Positions 44,401-53,431 of a stretch of DNA of 64,000 nucleotides are shown one piece after another; the stretch's first letter is position 1; each line of letters opens with the position of its first letter. Source of the stretch: Phycisphaeraceae bacterium (GTDB lineage Bacteria; Planctomycetota; Phycisphaerae; Phycisphaerales; Phycisphaeraceae); NCBI GenBank assembly GCA_029260615.1, contig JAJDCX010000090.1:1-64000 (forward strand), written 5' to 3'. Position numbers and translations under genes: made by a program. Under the pieces are notes generated by a model that ran no database searches, was not told the origin of the DNA, and saw only the letters and a list, made by a program, of their open reading frames with translations.

Positions 44401-45075
44401 CGTATCCGGGTTCTGTGCCGTGCCCCGAATCTTGGGCGCATCAGGGGTCAAAGCACGTCTGCGATGCTCCGCGATCCACTCGGGTTTTATCATCTTACGC
44501 AGCACATCATCGGATAGCGGGTGGATCTTGGCGACCTCGTGAGAAGTACGGAACCCGTCAAAAAAATGCACGAACGGGATTCGGCTCGCCAGCGTCGATG
44601 CCTGCGCGATCGCCGCATGGTCCTGCGCCTCCTGCACCGAGCCCGACGCCAGAAACGCGAATCCCGTCTGCCGGCAAGCCATCACATCCGAGTGATCCCC
44701 AAAGATCGACAGCGCATGGGTCGCAACCGTACGAGCAGCAACGTGCATACAGAATGAGCTCAACTCCCCAGCAATCTTGTACATGTTTGGGATCATCAGC
44801 AGCAAGCCTTGCGACGCCGTAAACGTCGTCGCCAGGCTGCCCGCCTGCAGCGCCCCGTGGATCGCCCCGATCGCACCACCCTCAGACTGCATCTCAACAA
44901 TGCTCGGAACCGAACCCCACAGGTTCTCCTGCCCGTGCACCGCCCAGTCGTCAGCCAACTCACCCATCACCGAGGATGGCGTGATCGGGTAGATCGCCGC
45001 TACCTCATTAAGCCGGTACGCAACACGCGCCACCGCCTCGTTTCCGTCTACTGTAATCATACTATCAGCGGGCAT
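41470..45075 (-). CDS. nifJ: Pyruvate:ferredoxin (flavodoxin) oxidoreductase
   Basis: 1201 residues, full length, from the ATG at 45075 with AAGGAGTTATCTG upstream; the longer track start is not needed. Domains in order: N-terminal pyruvate-binding half opening MITVDGNEAVARVAYRLNEVAAIYPITPSS, the gamma-type domain, a two-cluster ferredoxin domain with CIQCNKCVLVCP and CTGCTLCVNVCP near residues 690-760, and the TPP-binding domain with ACAGCGETPYVKLL, the CSSIYGGNLPTTPY segment and VYSNTGGQQSKATP. It converts pyruvate and CoA to acetyl-CoA, CO2 and reduced ferredoxin in the cytoplasm. It overlaps hypB by 11 bases, so it appears to be part of the hydrogenase operon. Confidence 0.95.
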   Translation of the reverse strand: MPADSMITVDGNEAVARVAYRLNEVAAIYPITPSSVMGELADDWAVHGQENLWGSVPSIVEMQSEGGAIGAIHGALQAGSLATTFTASQGLLLMIPNMYKIAGELSSFCMHVAARTVATHALSIFGDHSDVMACRQTGFAFLASGSVQEAQDHAAIAQASTLASRIPFVHFFDGFRTSHEVAKIHPLSDDVLRKMIKPEWIAEHRRRALTPDAPKIRGTAQNPDTFFQAREACNPFHNACPQTVQEQMDRFAEMAGRQYHLFDYVGHPKAERVIVMMGSGAETAHKTISEMVHLGEKVGLIKVRLYRPFSIEHFIAAMPHTAKNVAVLDRTKEPGAVGEPLYLDVVAADYDSKRDPFPAIVGGRYGLSSKEFTPAHVHAVLDNLASDEPRNHFTVGIMDDVTHLSLPVDEDVVIVPKGVTRAMFYGMGADGTVGANKNTIKIIGESTDFYAQGYFVYDSKKSGAMTVSHLRFGPEPIRAAYLIQCAGFVACHLFTLLDTVDVLANAEPEAVFLLNAPYGPDEVWDHLPAKVQEQIIEKRLKFYVIDGYAVAQKAGMGRRINTVMQTCFFAISGVLPRDEAISKIKKAIEKTYAKRGEEVIRRNFDAVDQSLENLHEVSVPSKVTSVLAPLSVVPDDVPDFVSRVTAAMMAGHGDGLPVSAFPPDGTWPTGTTRYEKRNIAPSVPLWDPDVCIQCNKCVLVCPHAAIRCKVYEPGELEGAPDTFKSQDYKAPDFKGLKYTLQVATEDCTGCTLCVNVCPAKNKAVPKRKAINMQARDGHETRMRERADYEYFLDLSEVDPMKIKRLDVKGSQFLLPMFEYSGACAGCGETPYVKLLTQLYGDRLLIANATGCSSIYGGNLPTTPYCTNEDGRGPAWSNSLFEDNAEYGFGHRVAIDQHRQQAQDMLAELGSQLDSELVNGLLSGSQDDSAGIAMQRGRVVLLREALAKINSAPAHRLDLLADYLVKKAVWLVGGDGWAYDIGFGGLDHVMSMQRDINVLVLDTEVYSNTGGQQSKATPLGAAAKFAAAGKSVHKKDLGLMAMSYGHVYVASIAMGANDNHTVKVMQEAGSYSGPSLIIAYSHCIAHGYDLSHGLDQQKRAVASGIWPLYRFDPRRVAQGLPALQIDSKPPSIPVGEYMSQETRFRMVEKIDPDRFRRLSKAAQRHAVQRVQLYQHLAGLGLDAENHNGQSEKPISAKPAAIR

Positions 45076-45781
45076 CAGATAACTCCTTCGCTGTACCAAC
45101 AGGCACGGGCATGTCGGCACAGGTCTCGTCCTGCGCCGCTTGGGTCTTGGATAAAAGCCAGTCGAGCCAACGCTCAATCTTCGGCTCGGTGACGGAGAGT
45201 TCAATCATCTCCACGCCCGGGTTCAACTTCTCAACATCCTCTCGAAAAGTAACCGGGTGGAACTTAACATATTTCATCAAGTCGATCTTATTCAACAACA
45301 ACAGGTCTGCCGCACGAACCAGGTGCGGATGCTTGGCCGCCTTGTCATCCCCCTCGCAGACGCTGAACATCCCGACTTTAGCGTCCTGCCCCAAATCAAA
45401 CCCCACCGGGCAGATCAGGTTCCCAACGTTCTCAATAATCAACAGATCAAGCCCCGCCAGGTCGATCTCGTCTAGTGCGTGACGGACCTGGTTGGCGTCT
45501 AAATGACAGCCCTTGCCCGTATTAATCTGTACCACCCTTGCCCCACAGGCCTGGATACGCTGAGCGTCGCGGTCCGTCGCCAGATCCCCAGCAATGATGC
45601 CGATGTTGATCCGGTTGTGCAACCGCCGCAGTGTCGCCTCCAACAACGACGTCTTGCCACAGCCCGGCGAGCCGATCAAGTCAATACAAAACACACCGTC
45701 GTCGCGCAGTCGATGACGGTTCATCGACGCGATCTCATCGTTGTGTTTTAATACGTTCTGGACGATCCTGATCTCAGACAC
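45065..45781 (-). CDS. hypB: Hydrogenase nickel incorporation GTPase HypB
   Basis: 238 residues. The GTPase motifs are P-loop GSPGCGKTS (37-45), an ENVGNL segment after the conserved DLLIIENVG strand and LLNKIDL near residue 170. HypB, with HypA, delivers nickel to the hydrogenase large subunit. There is no His-rich N-terminus, so it lacks the nickel-storage extension of some homologues. The gene overlaps hypA by 8 bases and PFOR by 11. Confidence 0.95.
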   Translation of the reverse strand: MSEIRIVQNVLKHNDEIASMNRHRLRDDGVFCIDLIGSPGCGKTSLLEATLRRLHNRINIGIIAGDLATDRDAQRIQACGARVVQINTGKGCHLDANQVRHALDEIDLAGLDLLIIENVGNLICPVGFDLGQDAKVGMFSVCEGDDKAAKHPHLVRAADLLLLNKIDLMKYVKFHPVTFREDVEKLNPGVEMIELSVTEPKIERWLDWLLSKTQAAQDETCADMPVPVGTAKELSDAR

Positions 45782-46187
45782 GGCGAGTCTCCTTTGAAGC
45801 TTGGCTCCGTTTCACGGCACGGGGGGCATCGGCGGAGGCCGTGCGATTCGGCAAATCCTCCACCTCGATCGATTCCAGTCTCAACTCATCACCACCAACC
45901 GGATCGACCCGGCACGACCCGCATGTACACGGGTCGGACCAACTATCACTTGACCAACTCCGGCCACACTCCCGGCATCCCAATTCCCAAGGGACAAACG
46001 TCAACAATAACTCGGCTCCCTCAAACACCGTCCCCTCGGTCGCCGCACACCAGGAAAGTTCCATCGCCCCGGACTCGATTGCCTGAAGCGGACCAACACG
46101 CACAAGTACAGACTTTACCACCGCCCCACCGGGGACGCTCTCACGCACCAACCCAACCAACGACCTGGCGATCGACAACTCATGCAT
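45774..46187 (-). CDS. hypA: Hydrogenase nickel chaperone HypA
   Basis: 137 residues from the ATG at 46187, giving the invariant MHELSIA start whose second-residue His binds nickel; the track start adds a spurious leader. AGGAGC lies upstream. A zinc-binding segment near 73-95 has CRECG and a CTCGSC pair, slightly unlike the usual CPxC form. It overlaps the maturation protease gene by 8 bases. Confidence 0.93.
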   Translation of the reverse strand: MHELSIARSLVGLVRESVPGGAVVKSVLVRVGPLQAIESGAMELSWCAATEGTVFEGAELLLTFVPWELGCRECGRSWSSDSWSDPCTCGSCRVDPVGGDELRLESIEVEDLPNRTASADAPRAVKRSQASKETRRV

Positions 46188-46686
46188 GCCGCTGCTCCTG
46201 TGACAAGCCAGACCATTGCTCCGCACGCTTAACCACAAGACTGACCGCCTCAGCTACTGACTCCGGCAGATGTTCGCTCTGAGGTTGGCCGACTCCTGCG
46301 GGCTCAATACAGACAGCGACCAGACGCACTAGCCCAGGCAGCAGGCCCAGCCGCCCGGCAAGGTCCAGTTGCATACCGATCGACAGCCCGTGGGTACTCA
46401 TCGTGTCGTCATTCATAAGCCCCGGCCGATCGGGGCTAAACCAATCGATATCCAACACACGCCCGACCTCCAACCCAGGCGCATATACCGCATCAATAAG
46501 TATCAACCCGTTCTTCCCCGGCAGGTAGTCCATCAACGCCGCCGGTCGGATATCCAGATCGACCACCTCCACACCCGCCAATGCACGCCGACAAACCTCG
46601 CACGCAACCAACGGGCCGAACGCATCGTCCGACGCCATCACATTGCCGCAGGCCGCGACCAGGATTGATTGGGTGTGGTCATCCAT
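46180..46686 (-). CDS. [NiFe] hydrogenase maturation protease
   Basis: 168 residues from the ATG at 46686 (MDDHTQS), with GGAG nine bases upstream; an ATG at 46701 (MELSVMDD) is an alternative. The HyaD/HycI fold is seen in ILVAACGNVMASDDAFGPLV, with a nickel-ligand acidic residue in SDDAFGP, VEVVDLDIRP, LILIDAVYAPG and THGLSIGMQLDL. This protease clips the C-terminal extension of the large subunit once nickel is inserted. It starts four bases after the large-subunit stop, so the two are probably coupled. Confidence 0.87.
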   Translation of the reverse strand: MDDHTQSILVAACGNVMASDDAFGPLVACEVCRRALAGVEVVDLDIRPAALMDYLPGKNGLILIDAVYAPGLEVGRVLDIDWFSPDRPGLMNDDTMSTHGLSIGMQLDLAGRLGLLPGLVRLVAVCIEPAGVGQPQSEHLPESVAEAVSLVVKRAEQWSGLSQEQRHA

Positions 46687-46690
46687 CACG

Positions 46691-48088
46691 CTAAGCTCCA
46701 TCCAACACACCGACCGGGGACGTGCAACCAACCCCCCCGCCCCGCCAGTCACGGGTGAACCTCAAAAAGTGCACCGAACAGCTAATGCACGGGTCGTAGT
46801 TACGGATCAGGTGCTCACAACGCATCGCGGCCTCTTCATCACTCACATCCACAAGCAGCCGAGCCAACTCACGCAGGTCCGACTCGATCGTGATCTGGTT
46901 CTGACTGGTCGGCGGGACGATGTGTGCGGACTTGATCGTGCCATCCGCCTCCGTCTCATATTCGTGCCAGCACGTGCCGCGTGGCGCTTCGGTCCCATGC
47001 GCACCCCAACCCGCACGAGGCGTGATCGGCACACGACTGATCTTGGGGAGTTCGTAATTGCGAATAATGTCCGCCGAGATCGCCAACGCATGGACTATCT
47101 CGATCCCCCGGGCCGGGAGACTCAGGAAATTATTACGCCAAGGCAGTTGCTGTCCGACCAGATCGCAGACCTTGGGCAGCAATTCTTGAGCGCGGGGGTG
47201 TAGCCCATCATGCCTGAGGTTCAACCGCGCCAAGGGCCCAACCAGGTATTCGCCACGCCCCTTGATGATCGATTGCAGCGCGGTGGAATGCTCGACGTGT
47301 CGCTCTTCGATCGCGTTACCAAATTCCTCCTGTGTGACATTCAAACCCTTGTTGCTGATGAGCCCGCCAAGGTTCATTGGGTACCCCTCGTCAGGGTTCA
47401 GGCAGACAAACTCATAATCCCGCACCAGGTCCGGGTAGGTAATGTTCTTAGCCAGGAAAAGAGTCAGCTCGCACATCAGGTCCAAGCAAGCCTCGACCTC
47501 GGGCAGCAGGTCAGCCATCGCCTTAGGGTCCGGGGCCTTGTAGAACCCGCCGACACACACATTCACCGGGTGGACACTCCGACCCGCGACCACATCCATC
47601 AGCGTGTTGCCCAGCTTCTTAATACGCAGAGCCTGCTTGACCGTCTCCCCGTGGTCCTCCGCCATACTGATCGCGCTCTCATAACCCAAAAAGTCCGGCA
47701 GGTGCAGCATAAACATATGCAACGCATGACTCTCAACCCACTCGCCACAATACAAAATGTCCCGCAGCAAACGTATCTCGGGTGTGACATCATCAAAAAC
47801 GCCCATCGCTTTCTCCAGCGCATGGCACGACCCCATCTGATACGCAATCGGGCATATCCCACAGATCCGCGCGGTGATGTCTGGCACCTCCTTGAAGTCC
47901 CTCCCGCGCAGCAACGCCTCATAGAACCGCGGGGGTTCGTAGATTTCAAGGTGGACCTTCTCAACCTGGTCGCCGTTCATCACCAAGTGCAGCGCCCCCT
48001 CGCCCTCAACCCGGGCCAGCGCCCCAACACGGATGGTGCGTGCTGTATTATTGGTTTTCTTGTTGTTCGAGTCGTTCATATTCATCAC
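46691..48088 (-). CDS. hydA: Group 3b-type [NiFe] hydrogenase large (alpha) subunit
   Basis: 465 residues. The [NiFe] site motifs are L1 RICGICP (Cys at 76 and 79) and L2 DPCISCSVH near 432-440 (Cys 434 and 437). The L2 His is followed by about 25 residues, the extension expected to be removed by the maturation protease. Sequence and gene order (beta, gamma, delta, alpha) match the NAD(P)-linked group 3b enzymes, also called sulfhydrogenases. It catalyses reversible H2 oxidation in the cytoplasm. The start overlaps the small-subunit stop by about 40 bases. Confidence 0.93.
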   Translation of the reverse strand: MMNMNDSNNKKTNNTARTIRVGALARVEGEGALHLVMNGDQVEKVHLEIYEPPRFYEALLRGRDFKEVPDITARICGICPIAYQMGSCHALEKAMGVFDDVTPEIRLLRDILYCGEWVESHALHMFMLHLPDFLGYESAISMAEDHGETVKQALRIKKLGNTLMDVVAGRSVHPVNVCVGGFYKAPDPKAMADLLPEVEACLDLMCELTLFLAKNITYPDLVRDYEFVCLNPDEGYPMNLGGLISNKGLNVTQEEFGNAIEERHVEHSTALQSIIKGRGEYLVGPLARLNLRHDGLHPRAQELLPKVCDLVGQQLPWRNNFLSLPARGIEIVHALAISADIIRNYELPKISRVPITPRAGWGAHGTEAPRGTCWHEYETEADGTIKSAHIVPPTSQNQITIESDLRELARLLVDVSDEEAAMRCEHLIRNYDPCISCSVHFLRFTRDWRGGGVGCTSPVGVLDGA

Positions 48089-48869
48089 TCGCCTGTTTAA
48101 AGGGTTCGAGGTAGCCGTTGAAAGTACGGAGCATCCGCTTCATGTCGCGGTTGGTTTGGCCCAGCTCCCCGGTGAGCTTACCACCGAGCGATTTGATGTT
48201 GGGCTGGTCCATCGGGCCGAAACACCCGTAACAAGCACGCGAGCAGCCAGGACACAACGCTCCACAGCCGGCCTGCGTGATCGGGCCCAGGCAGGGCTCG
48301 CCCTTGGATACAAGGACGCACGGCAGCCCCCGACGTTTGCACTCCATGCACACGCTGTACGACGGGATGTTGGGTTTACGACCAGCCAACAACGCCGTGA
48401 TAACTTCTAACAACTGGTCGCCACTGATCGGGCAGCCACGCAGCTCAAAGTCCACAAACACATGCGCCGCAACCGGGGTCGAGGCCTCCAGCGTCTTGAG
48501 ATACTCTGGGCTTGGATAGACCAGGTTCGCATACTCCTTCACATCAGCCCAATTGCGCAACGACTGGATCCCCCCTGACGTCGCACACGCTCCGATCGCA
48601 ATCAGATACTTGCACTCCCGACGGACCTGATGCACCCGCTCCTCTTCCTCGGGCGTCGAGATGCTGCCCTCGATCAACCCAATGTCGTAAGGCGGCGGCA
48701 ACACACGGCGCCGCGCCTCCAGGAATAAAGCAATCTCCACCGCATTGGCGATATCAAGAAGTTCATCCTCAAGATTCAACAAGGTCAACTGACAACCGTC
48801 GCAGCTCGAAAACTTGTACACCGCTAGCTTGGGTTTGTCCGTCTGCACGGGGATGGTGATACCTGACAT
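48048..48869 (-). CDS. hydD: Group 3b hydrogenase small (delta) subunit
   Basis: 273 residues. It opens with the proximal cluster motif YKFSSCDGCQLTLLN (Cys 23 and 26), continues through AIGACATSGG, and has further cysteines in ELRGCPISG, then CMECKRRGLPC and GCGALCPGCSRACYGCFGP for additional [4Fe-4S] clusters. It passes electrons from the large subunit to the diaphorase part. No Tat signal peptide is present, consistent with a cytoplasmic enzyme. It sits two bases after the gamma gene. Confidence 0.93.
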   Translation of the reverse strand: MSGITIPVQTDKPKLAVYKFSSCDGCQLTLLNLEDELLDIANAVEIALFLEARRRVLPPPYDIGLIEGSISTPEEEERVHQVRRECKYLIAIGACATSGGIQSLRNWADVKEYANLVYPSPEYLKTLEASTPVAAHVFVDFELRGCPISGDQLLEVITALLAGRKPNIPSYSVCMECKRRGLPCVLVSKGEPCLGPITQAGCGALCPGCSRACYGCFGPMDQPNIKSLGGKLTGELGQTNRDMKRMLRTFNGYLEPFKQASDEYERLEQQENQ

Positions 48870-48871
48870 GG

Positions 48872-49743
48872 TTAGATCTCCTTCCTTCCAAAGACGCCGT
48901 CGATCTCATCAAACGAAAAGACTGGGCCGTCCGTGCAGACAAACTCACGCCCGTACTGGCAATGACCGCATCGCCCGAATCCACAATTCATGTTGCGTTC
49001 CAGGCTGATGTACACATGCTCGGGCTTGACGTGCAGTTGAAGGAACTGCCAGGCCGCGACTCGGTTAAGGATCGGCGGCCCGCAGACCAGCACCACCGTC
49101 TTCTGTGCATCCACACGGATACGCTGCAGCAGATTGGTCACCACACCCACCGGGCCGACCCACCCGCCGGTCGCGTTATCAACCGTGACCAGCACCTGGA
49201 TAGACTCGTCCTCGGTCCACTGATCCAATTCCGGGGCAAAAACGCGATCGTCTGGAGAACGGCAACCGTACAACAACATCACCCGGCCAAATTCTTCGCG
49301 GTGACGCAGCAACGAATAAATCGCCGGCCGCATCGGTGCCAACCCGATCCCCCCCGCGACAATCACCACGTCCTGCCCCTTCATCGCTTCCAAAGGCCAC
49401 CCCCGACCAAAAGGCCCACGGATCCCAACCACACCCCCAACACCCAATCGCTGGATCGCCCGTGTCACCGAGCCGACTACCCGGATCGTGTGATCGATCG
49501 TGTCCGTTTCTTCCGGGTCACTGCTGATCGAGATCGCCGCTTCACCAACGCCCGGCACATACAGCATGTTGAACTGCCCCGGCAGGAACCGGTAGCTGTC
49601 TCGGTGGATCTCATCCACAAACCGCATCTTGAACGTCAACGTGTTGAAGTTCTCTTCGTTGATCGAAATGATCTCGGCGGCAACCGGGACCCAAGTATCC
49701 AGCCCGCAAACCGGGGCGGGACGTGTTTCTGTTAAGACTGAGG

Positions 49744-49747
<4 letters not shown>
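48872..49747 (-). CDS. hydG: Hydrogenase gamma subunit, FAD/NAD(P)-binding
   Basis: 291 residues. A ferredoxin-reductase-type fold: an FAD domain with YRFLPGQFNMLYVPG near 50, an NAD(P)-binding VVIVAGGIGLAPMRPAIYSL near 128 and CGPPILNR. The C-terminal CGFGRCGHCQYGREFVC motif binds a [2Fe-2S] cluster. It exchanges electrons between the hydrogenase and NAD(P)H. The start overlaps the beta gene stop by ATGA. Confidence 0.93.
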
Positions 49748-50934
<1,187 letters not shown>

Positions 50935-50956
50935 CACCGATTCCTTTCCGCTTGGA

Positions 50957-52027
50957 CTAACAGATCCTTGGCAACTGCTCCCCGTAGGGTTTTTGGATAA
51001 TCCGCCGCCCACCGATCAGTGTGTGTAACTCGCACAACCCATCCTCAATACCACCGACGTGCCCGATGATCCTTGCCCCTTTCCCCAACGGGTGATTACG
51101 CATCGCCTTGAGCGCCGCATCTGCTTCGTAAGGCCTGACCACCACAACCACCTTCCCCTCGTTGGCGACCTCCAGCGGATCAAGCCCCAGCATGTCCGCC
51201 GCGTGCTGCGCCTCGGGACGCACCGGGATTCGTGCCTCGTCCAACGTCACCCGCCAGCCGCTGTCATGTGCAAGGTCACAAGCAACCCCCGCTAACCCTG
51301 CCCGTGTAGCGTCCCGCATAAACAACACGCCCGGCACCCGCTTAAGCAACGCCCGGATCAACCCATTCAAAGGCGCCGCATCACTCCGCAAAACGCTTTG
51401 AACCCGTGGCATCTCACGCGCCAGCATCACCACCAACCCGTGCTCGCCGATCGGACCATTCACAATCAACACATCCCCGGGCTTAACATTCTGCGGCGTA
51501 AGCGTTCGATTCTTCGGGACACACGCCACCCCAGCGGTCGTGATATAAATCCCATCCGCTTGACCCCGACCAACCACCTTCGTGTCGCCGGTCACCACAG
51601 ACACGCCCGCCTCCTTACCCGCCGACGCGATCGAGTCGATCACCTGCGCCAGGTCTGACATCTCAAAACCCTCTGCCAGGATCAGGCTCAACGCAATCCC
51701 CATCGGGTCGCCGCCGCAAACCGCCAAATCGTTCACCGTCCCACACACCGCAAGCCGCCCGATATCCCCACCGGGAAATTTCCAAGGCTGCACGACATAA
51801 CTATCAATCGTCACCGCCAGCCGATCCGTCCCCGTCGCCGCAAGCGTCGCCGAATCCAGCAGCCCCCCCATCAGATCGTTACCCAGACGCGGCAGGATCA
51901 ACTCGTCCAGCAACTCGTCGGTTAACTGACCACCCCCGCCATGCGCCAAAGACACACGCCCGCGCGGCTTGCCGGCCTTCTTGGCGAGCCATCTTTTCGT
52001 ATCAATAGTCACGGTGGCCTGTGTCAT
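50957..52027 (-). CDS. hypE: Hydrogenase maturation protein HypE
   Basis: 356 residues. It starts with the conserved VSLAHGGGGQLTDELL, continues with DRLAVTIDSYVVQPWKFPGGDIGRLAVCGTVND and VVTGDTKVVGRG, and ends in the invariant PRIC. The C-terminal Cys receives the carbamoyl group from HypF and dehydrates it to a cyanide ligand for the iron. It overlaps hypD by 4 bases. Confidence 0.96.
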   Translation of the reverse strand: MTQATVTIDTKRWLAKKAGKPRGRVSLAHGGGGQLTDELLDELILPRLGNDLMGGLLDSATLAATGTDRLAVTIDSYVVQPWKFPGGDIGRLAVCGTVNDLAVCGGDPMGIALSLILAEGFEMSDLAQVIDSIASAGKEAGVSVVTGDTKVVGRGQADGIYITTAGVACVPKNRTLTPQNVKPGDVLIVNGPIGEHGLVVMLAREMPRVQSVLRSDAAPLNGLIRALLKRVPGVLFMRDATRAGLAGVACDLAHDSGWRVTLDEARIPVRPEAQHAADMLGLDPLEVANEGKVVVVVRPYEADAALKAMRNHPLGKGARIIGHVGGIEDGLCELHTLIGGRRIIQKPYGEQLPRIC

Positions 52028-53202
52028 GGCTTAATCTCCAATGCGGCATGCCTGCCCGCCCCAGGTTTACACTGAATTTCACCTTGATCAGTTAAAACAC
52101 GCCGATGCCGTGTGGGAACGCCGACCCGGTGATACTTAAACCACGCCTGACAAGTCCCCTCCGAACTCACCATGCAAGGCCCGATCGGATTCGTCGGCGT
52201 ACAACCCTTATCAAACAACACACACTCCGGCGGCGTCACCGCACCGGTAATCACCTCACCACACCGACAACCCTTAGGCTCACGGTCCTCCGGTTGCACC
52301 AGATTAAACCTCGCCTGCGCATCAAACTCCCGGTACACATCACGCAACACCAACCCACTACCCGGGATCGTCCCAAGTCCCCGCCACCGCACATCAGAAA
52401 CCTCAAACACCTTCTTCACCAGCGCCCTCGCCGACAGGTTGCCGTCTTCACTCACCGCCTGGGGGTACTGATTAATTAATTCTGTACGCCCCTCCCCAAC
52501 CATCTGAACCAAGTCCACCAGCGCCTCGGGGATCTGTTCATCCTCGAACCCCCCAACCACGCAGGGCAATCCGTATTCTTTGACGATCGGATCGAACTCA
52601 CGCCAACCCGTGATGACCGACACATGCCCCGGCAACAAAAACCCATCGACATGCACCTCACCACTATCCAATAACGCCGTCACCGCCGGCATCACCAGCT
52701 TATGACTAGCCAACACCGTAAAATTATCCAAACCCATCTGCTTAGCACGTTCAACCGCCGCCGCTGTCGCGGGGGTCGTCGTCTCAAACCCAACCGCGGC
52801 AAATACAACCTGCTTCCCCGGCAAATCCTGGGCAAGAAACACCGCGTCCATGCTGGAATAGATCACCCGGACATCCGCACCATCCCCCCGTGCCTTCTCT
52901 AGACTCCCCCGTGCGCCAGGAACCCGCAGCATGTCCCCGTAGGTGCAAACGATCACGTCGTGGTCAACCGCCAAAGCGATCAGCATGTCAATATCACTCT
53001 GCGCAGTCACACAGACCGGGCAACCCGGACCGCTCAGAAGATTAACGTTCTTAGGCAGCAAGCTCCGCAGACCGCTACGGAAAACACTCATCGTGTGCGT
53101 CCCGCAAACTTCCATAAACGCAACATCTCGGCCAACCTCCGACGCGAGTTGGTTGAGCCGTTTGAGCGAATTCAATCTGATTGTTGGATTACCAGGGTTC
53201 AT
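52024..53202 (-). CDS. hypD: Hydrogenase maturation protein HypD
   Basis: 392 residues from the ATG at 53202 (MNPGNPTIRL), with GGAGGACGTCG upstream; the track start adds eight residues. Motifs are FMEVCGTHTMSVFRSGL near 33 and SGPGCPVCVT near 61 and a cluster-binding set towards the C-terminus (GCRCGEVITG, then CPF-type residues replaced by CVLFDKGCTP). It is the iron-sulfur scaffold that, with HypC, assembles the Fe(CN)2CO unit. It overlaps hypC by 14 bases. Confidence 0.95.
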   Translation of the reverse strand: MNPGNPTIRLNSLKRLNQLASEVGRDVAFMEVCGTHTMSVFRSGLRSLLPKNVNLLSGPGCPVCVTAQSDIDMLIALAVDHDVIVCTYGDMLRVPGARGSLEKARGDGADVRVIYSSMDAVFLAQDLPGKQVVFAAVGFETTTPATAAAVERAKQMGLDNFTVLASHKLVMPAVTALLDSGEVHVDGFLLPGHVSVITGWREFDPIVKEYGLPCVVGGFEDEQIPEALVDLVQMVGEGRTELINQYPQAVSEDGNLSARALVKKVFEVSDVRWRGLGTIPGSGLVLRDVYREFDAQARFNLVQPEDREPKGCRCGEVITGAVTPPECVLFDKGCTPTNPIGPCMVSSEGTCQAWFKYHRVGVPTRHRRVLTDQGEIQCKPGAGRHAALEIKP

Positions 53203-53431
53203 CGACGTCCTCCGGCAAGGGTTCAACCAGATCCTTAAGCACCGCCCACGTCGCCTCGGCCTGGTAGCGATCCAGCTTCTTAATCACGAACCCGGCATGA
53301 ACCAAAACCCAATCGCCGACCTTTGCCTCCGGCGCGAACAACGCCTGCACCGGAACCAGGTTGCCGTGCAAATCCGCCACGCCTTCGTCACCGTCACGCT
53401 CAACCAACTTCGCCGGGACTGCCAGACACAT
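53189..53431 (-). CDS. hypC: Hydrogenase assembly chaperone HypC
   Basis: 80 residues, standard length. It starts with the invariant MCLAVPAKL, whose Cys2 holds the iron intermediate, and has the OB-like beta barrel ending VGDWVLVHAGFVIKKLD. Start and hypF stop share one base (TGATG). Confidence 0.95.
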   Translation of the reverse strand: MCLAVPAKLVERDGDEGVADLHGNLVPVQALFAPEAKVGDWVLVHAGFVIKKLDRYQAEATWAVLKDLVEPLPEDVDEPW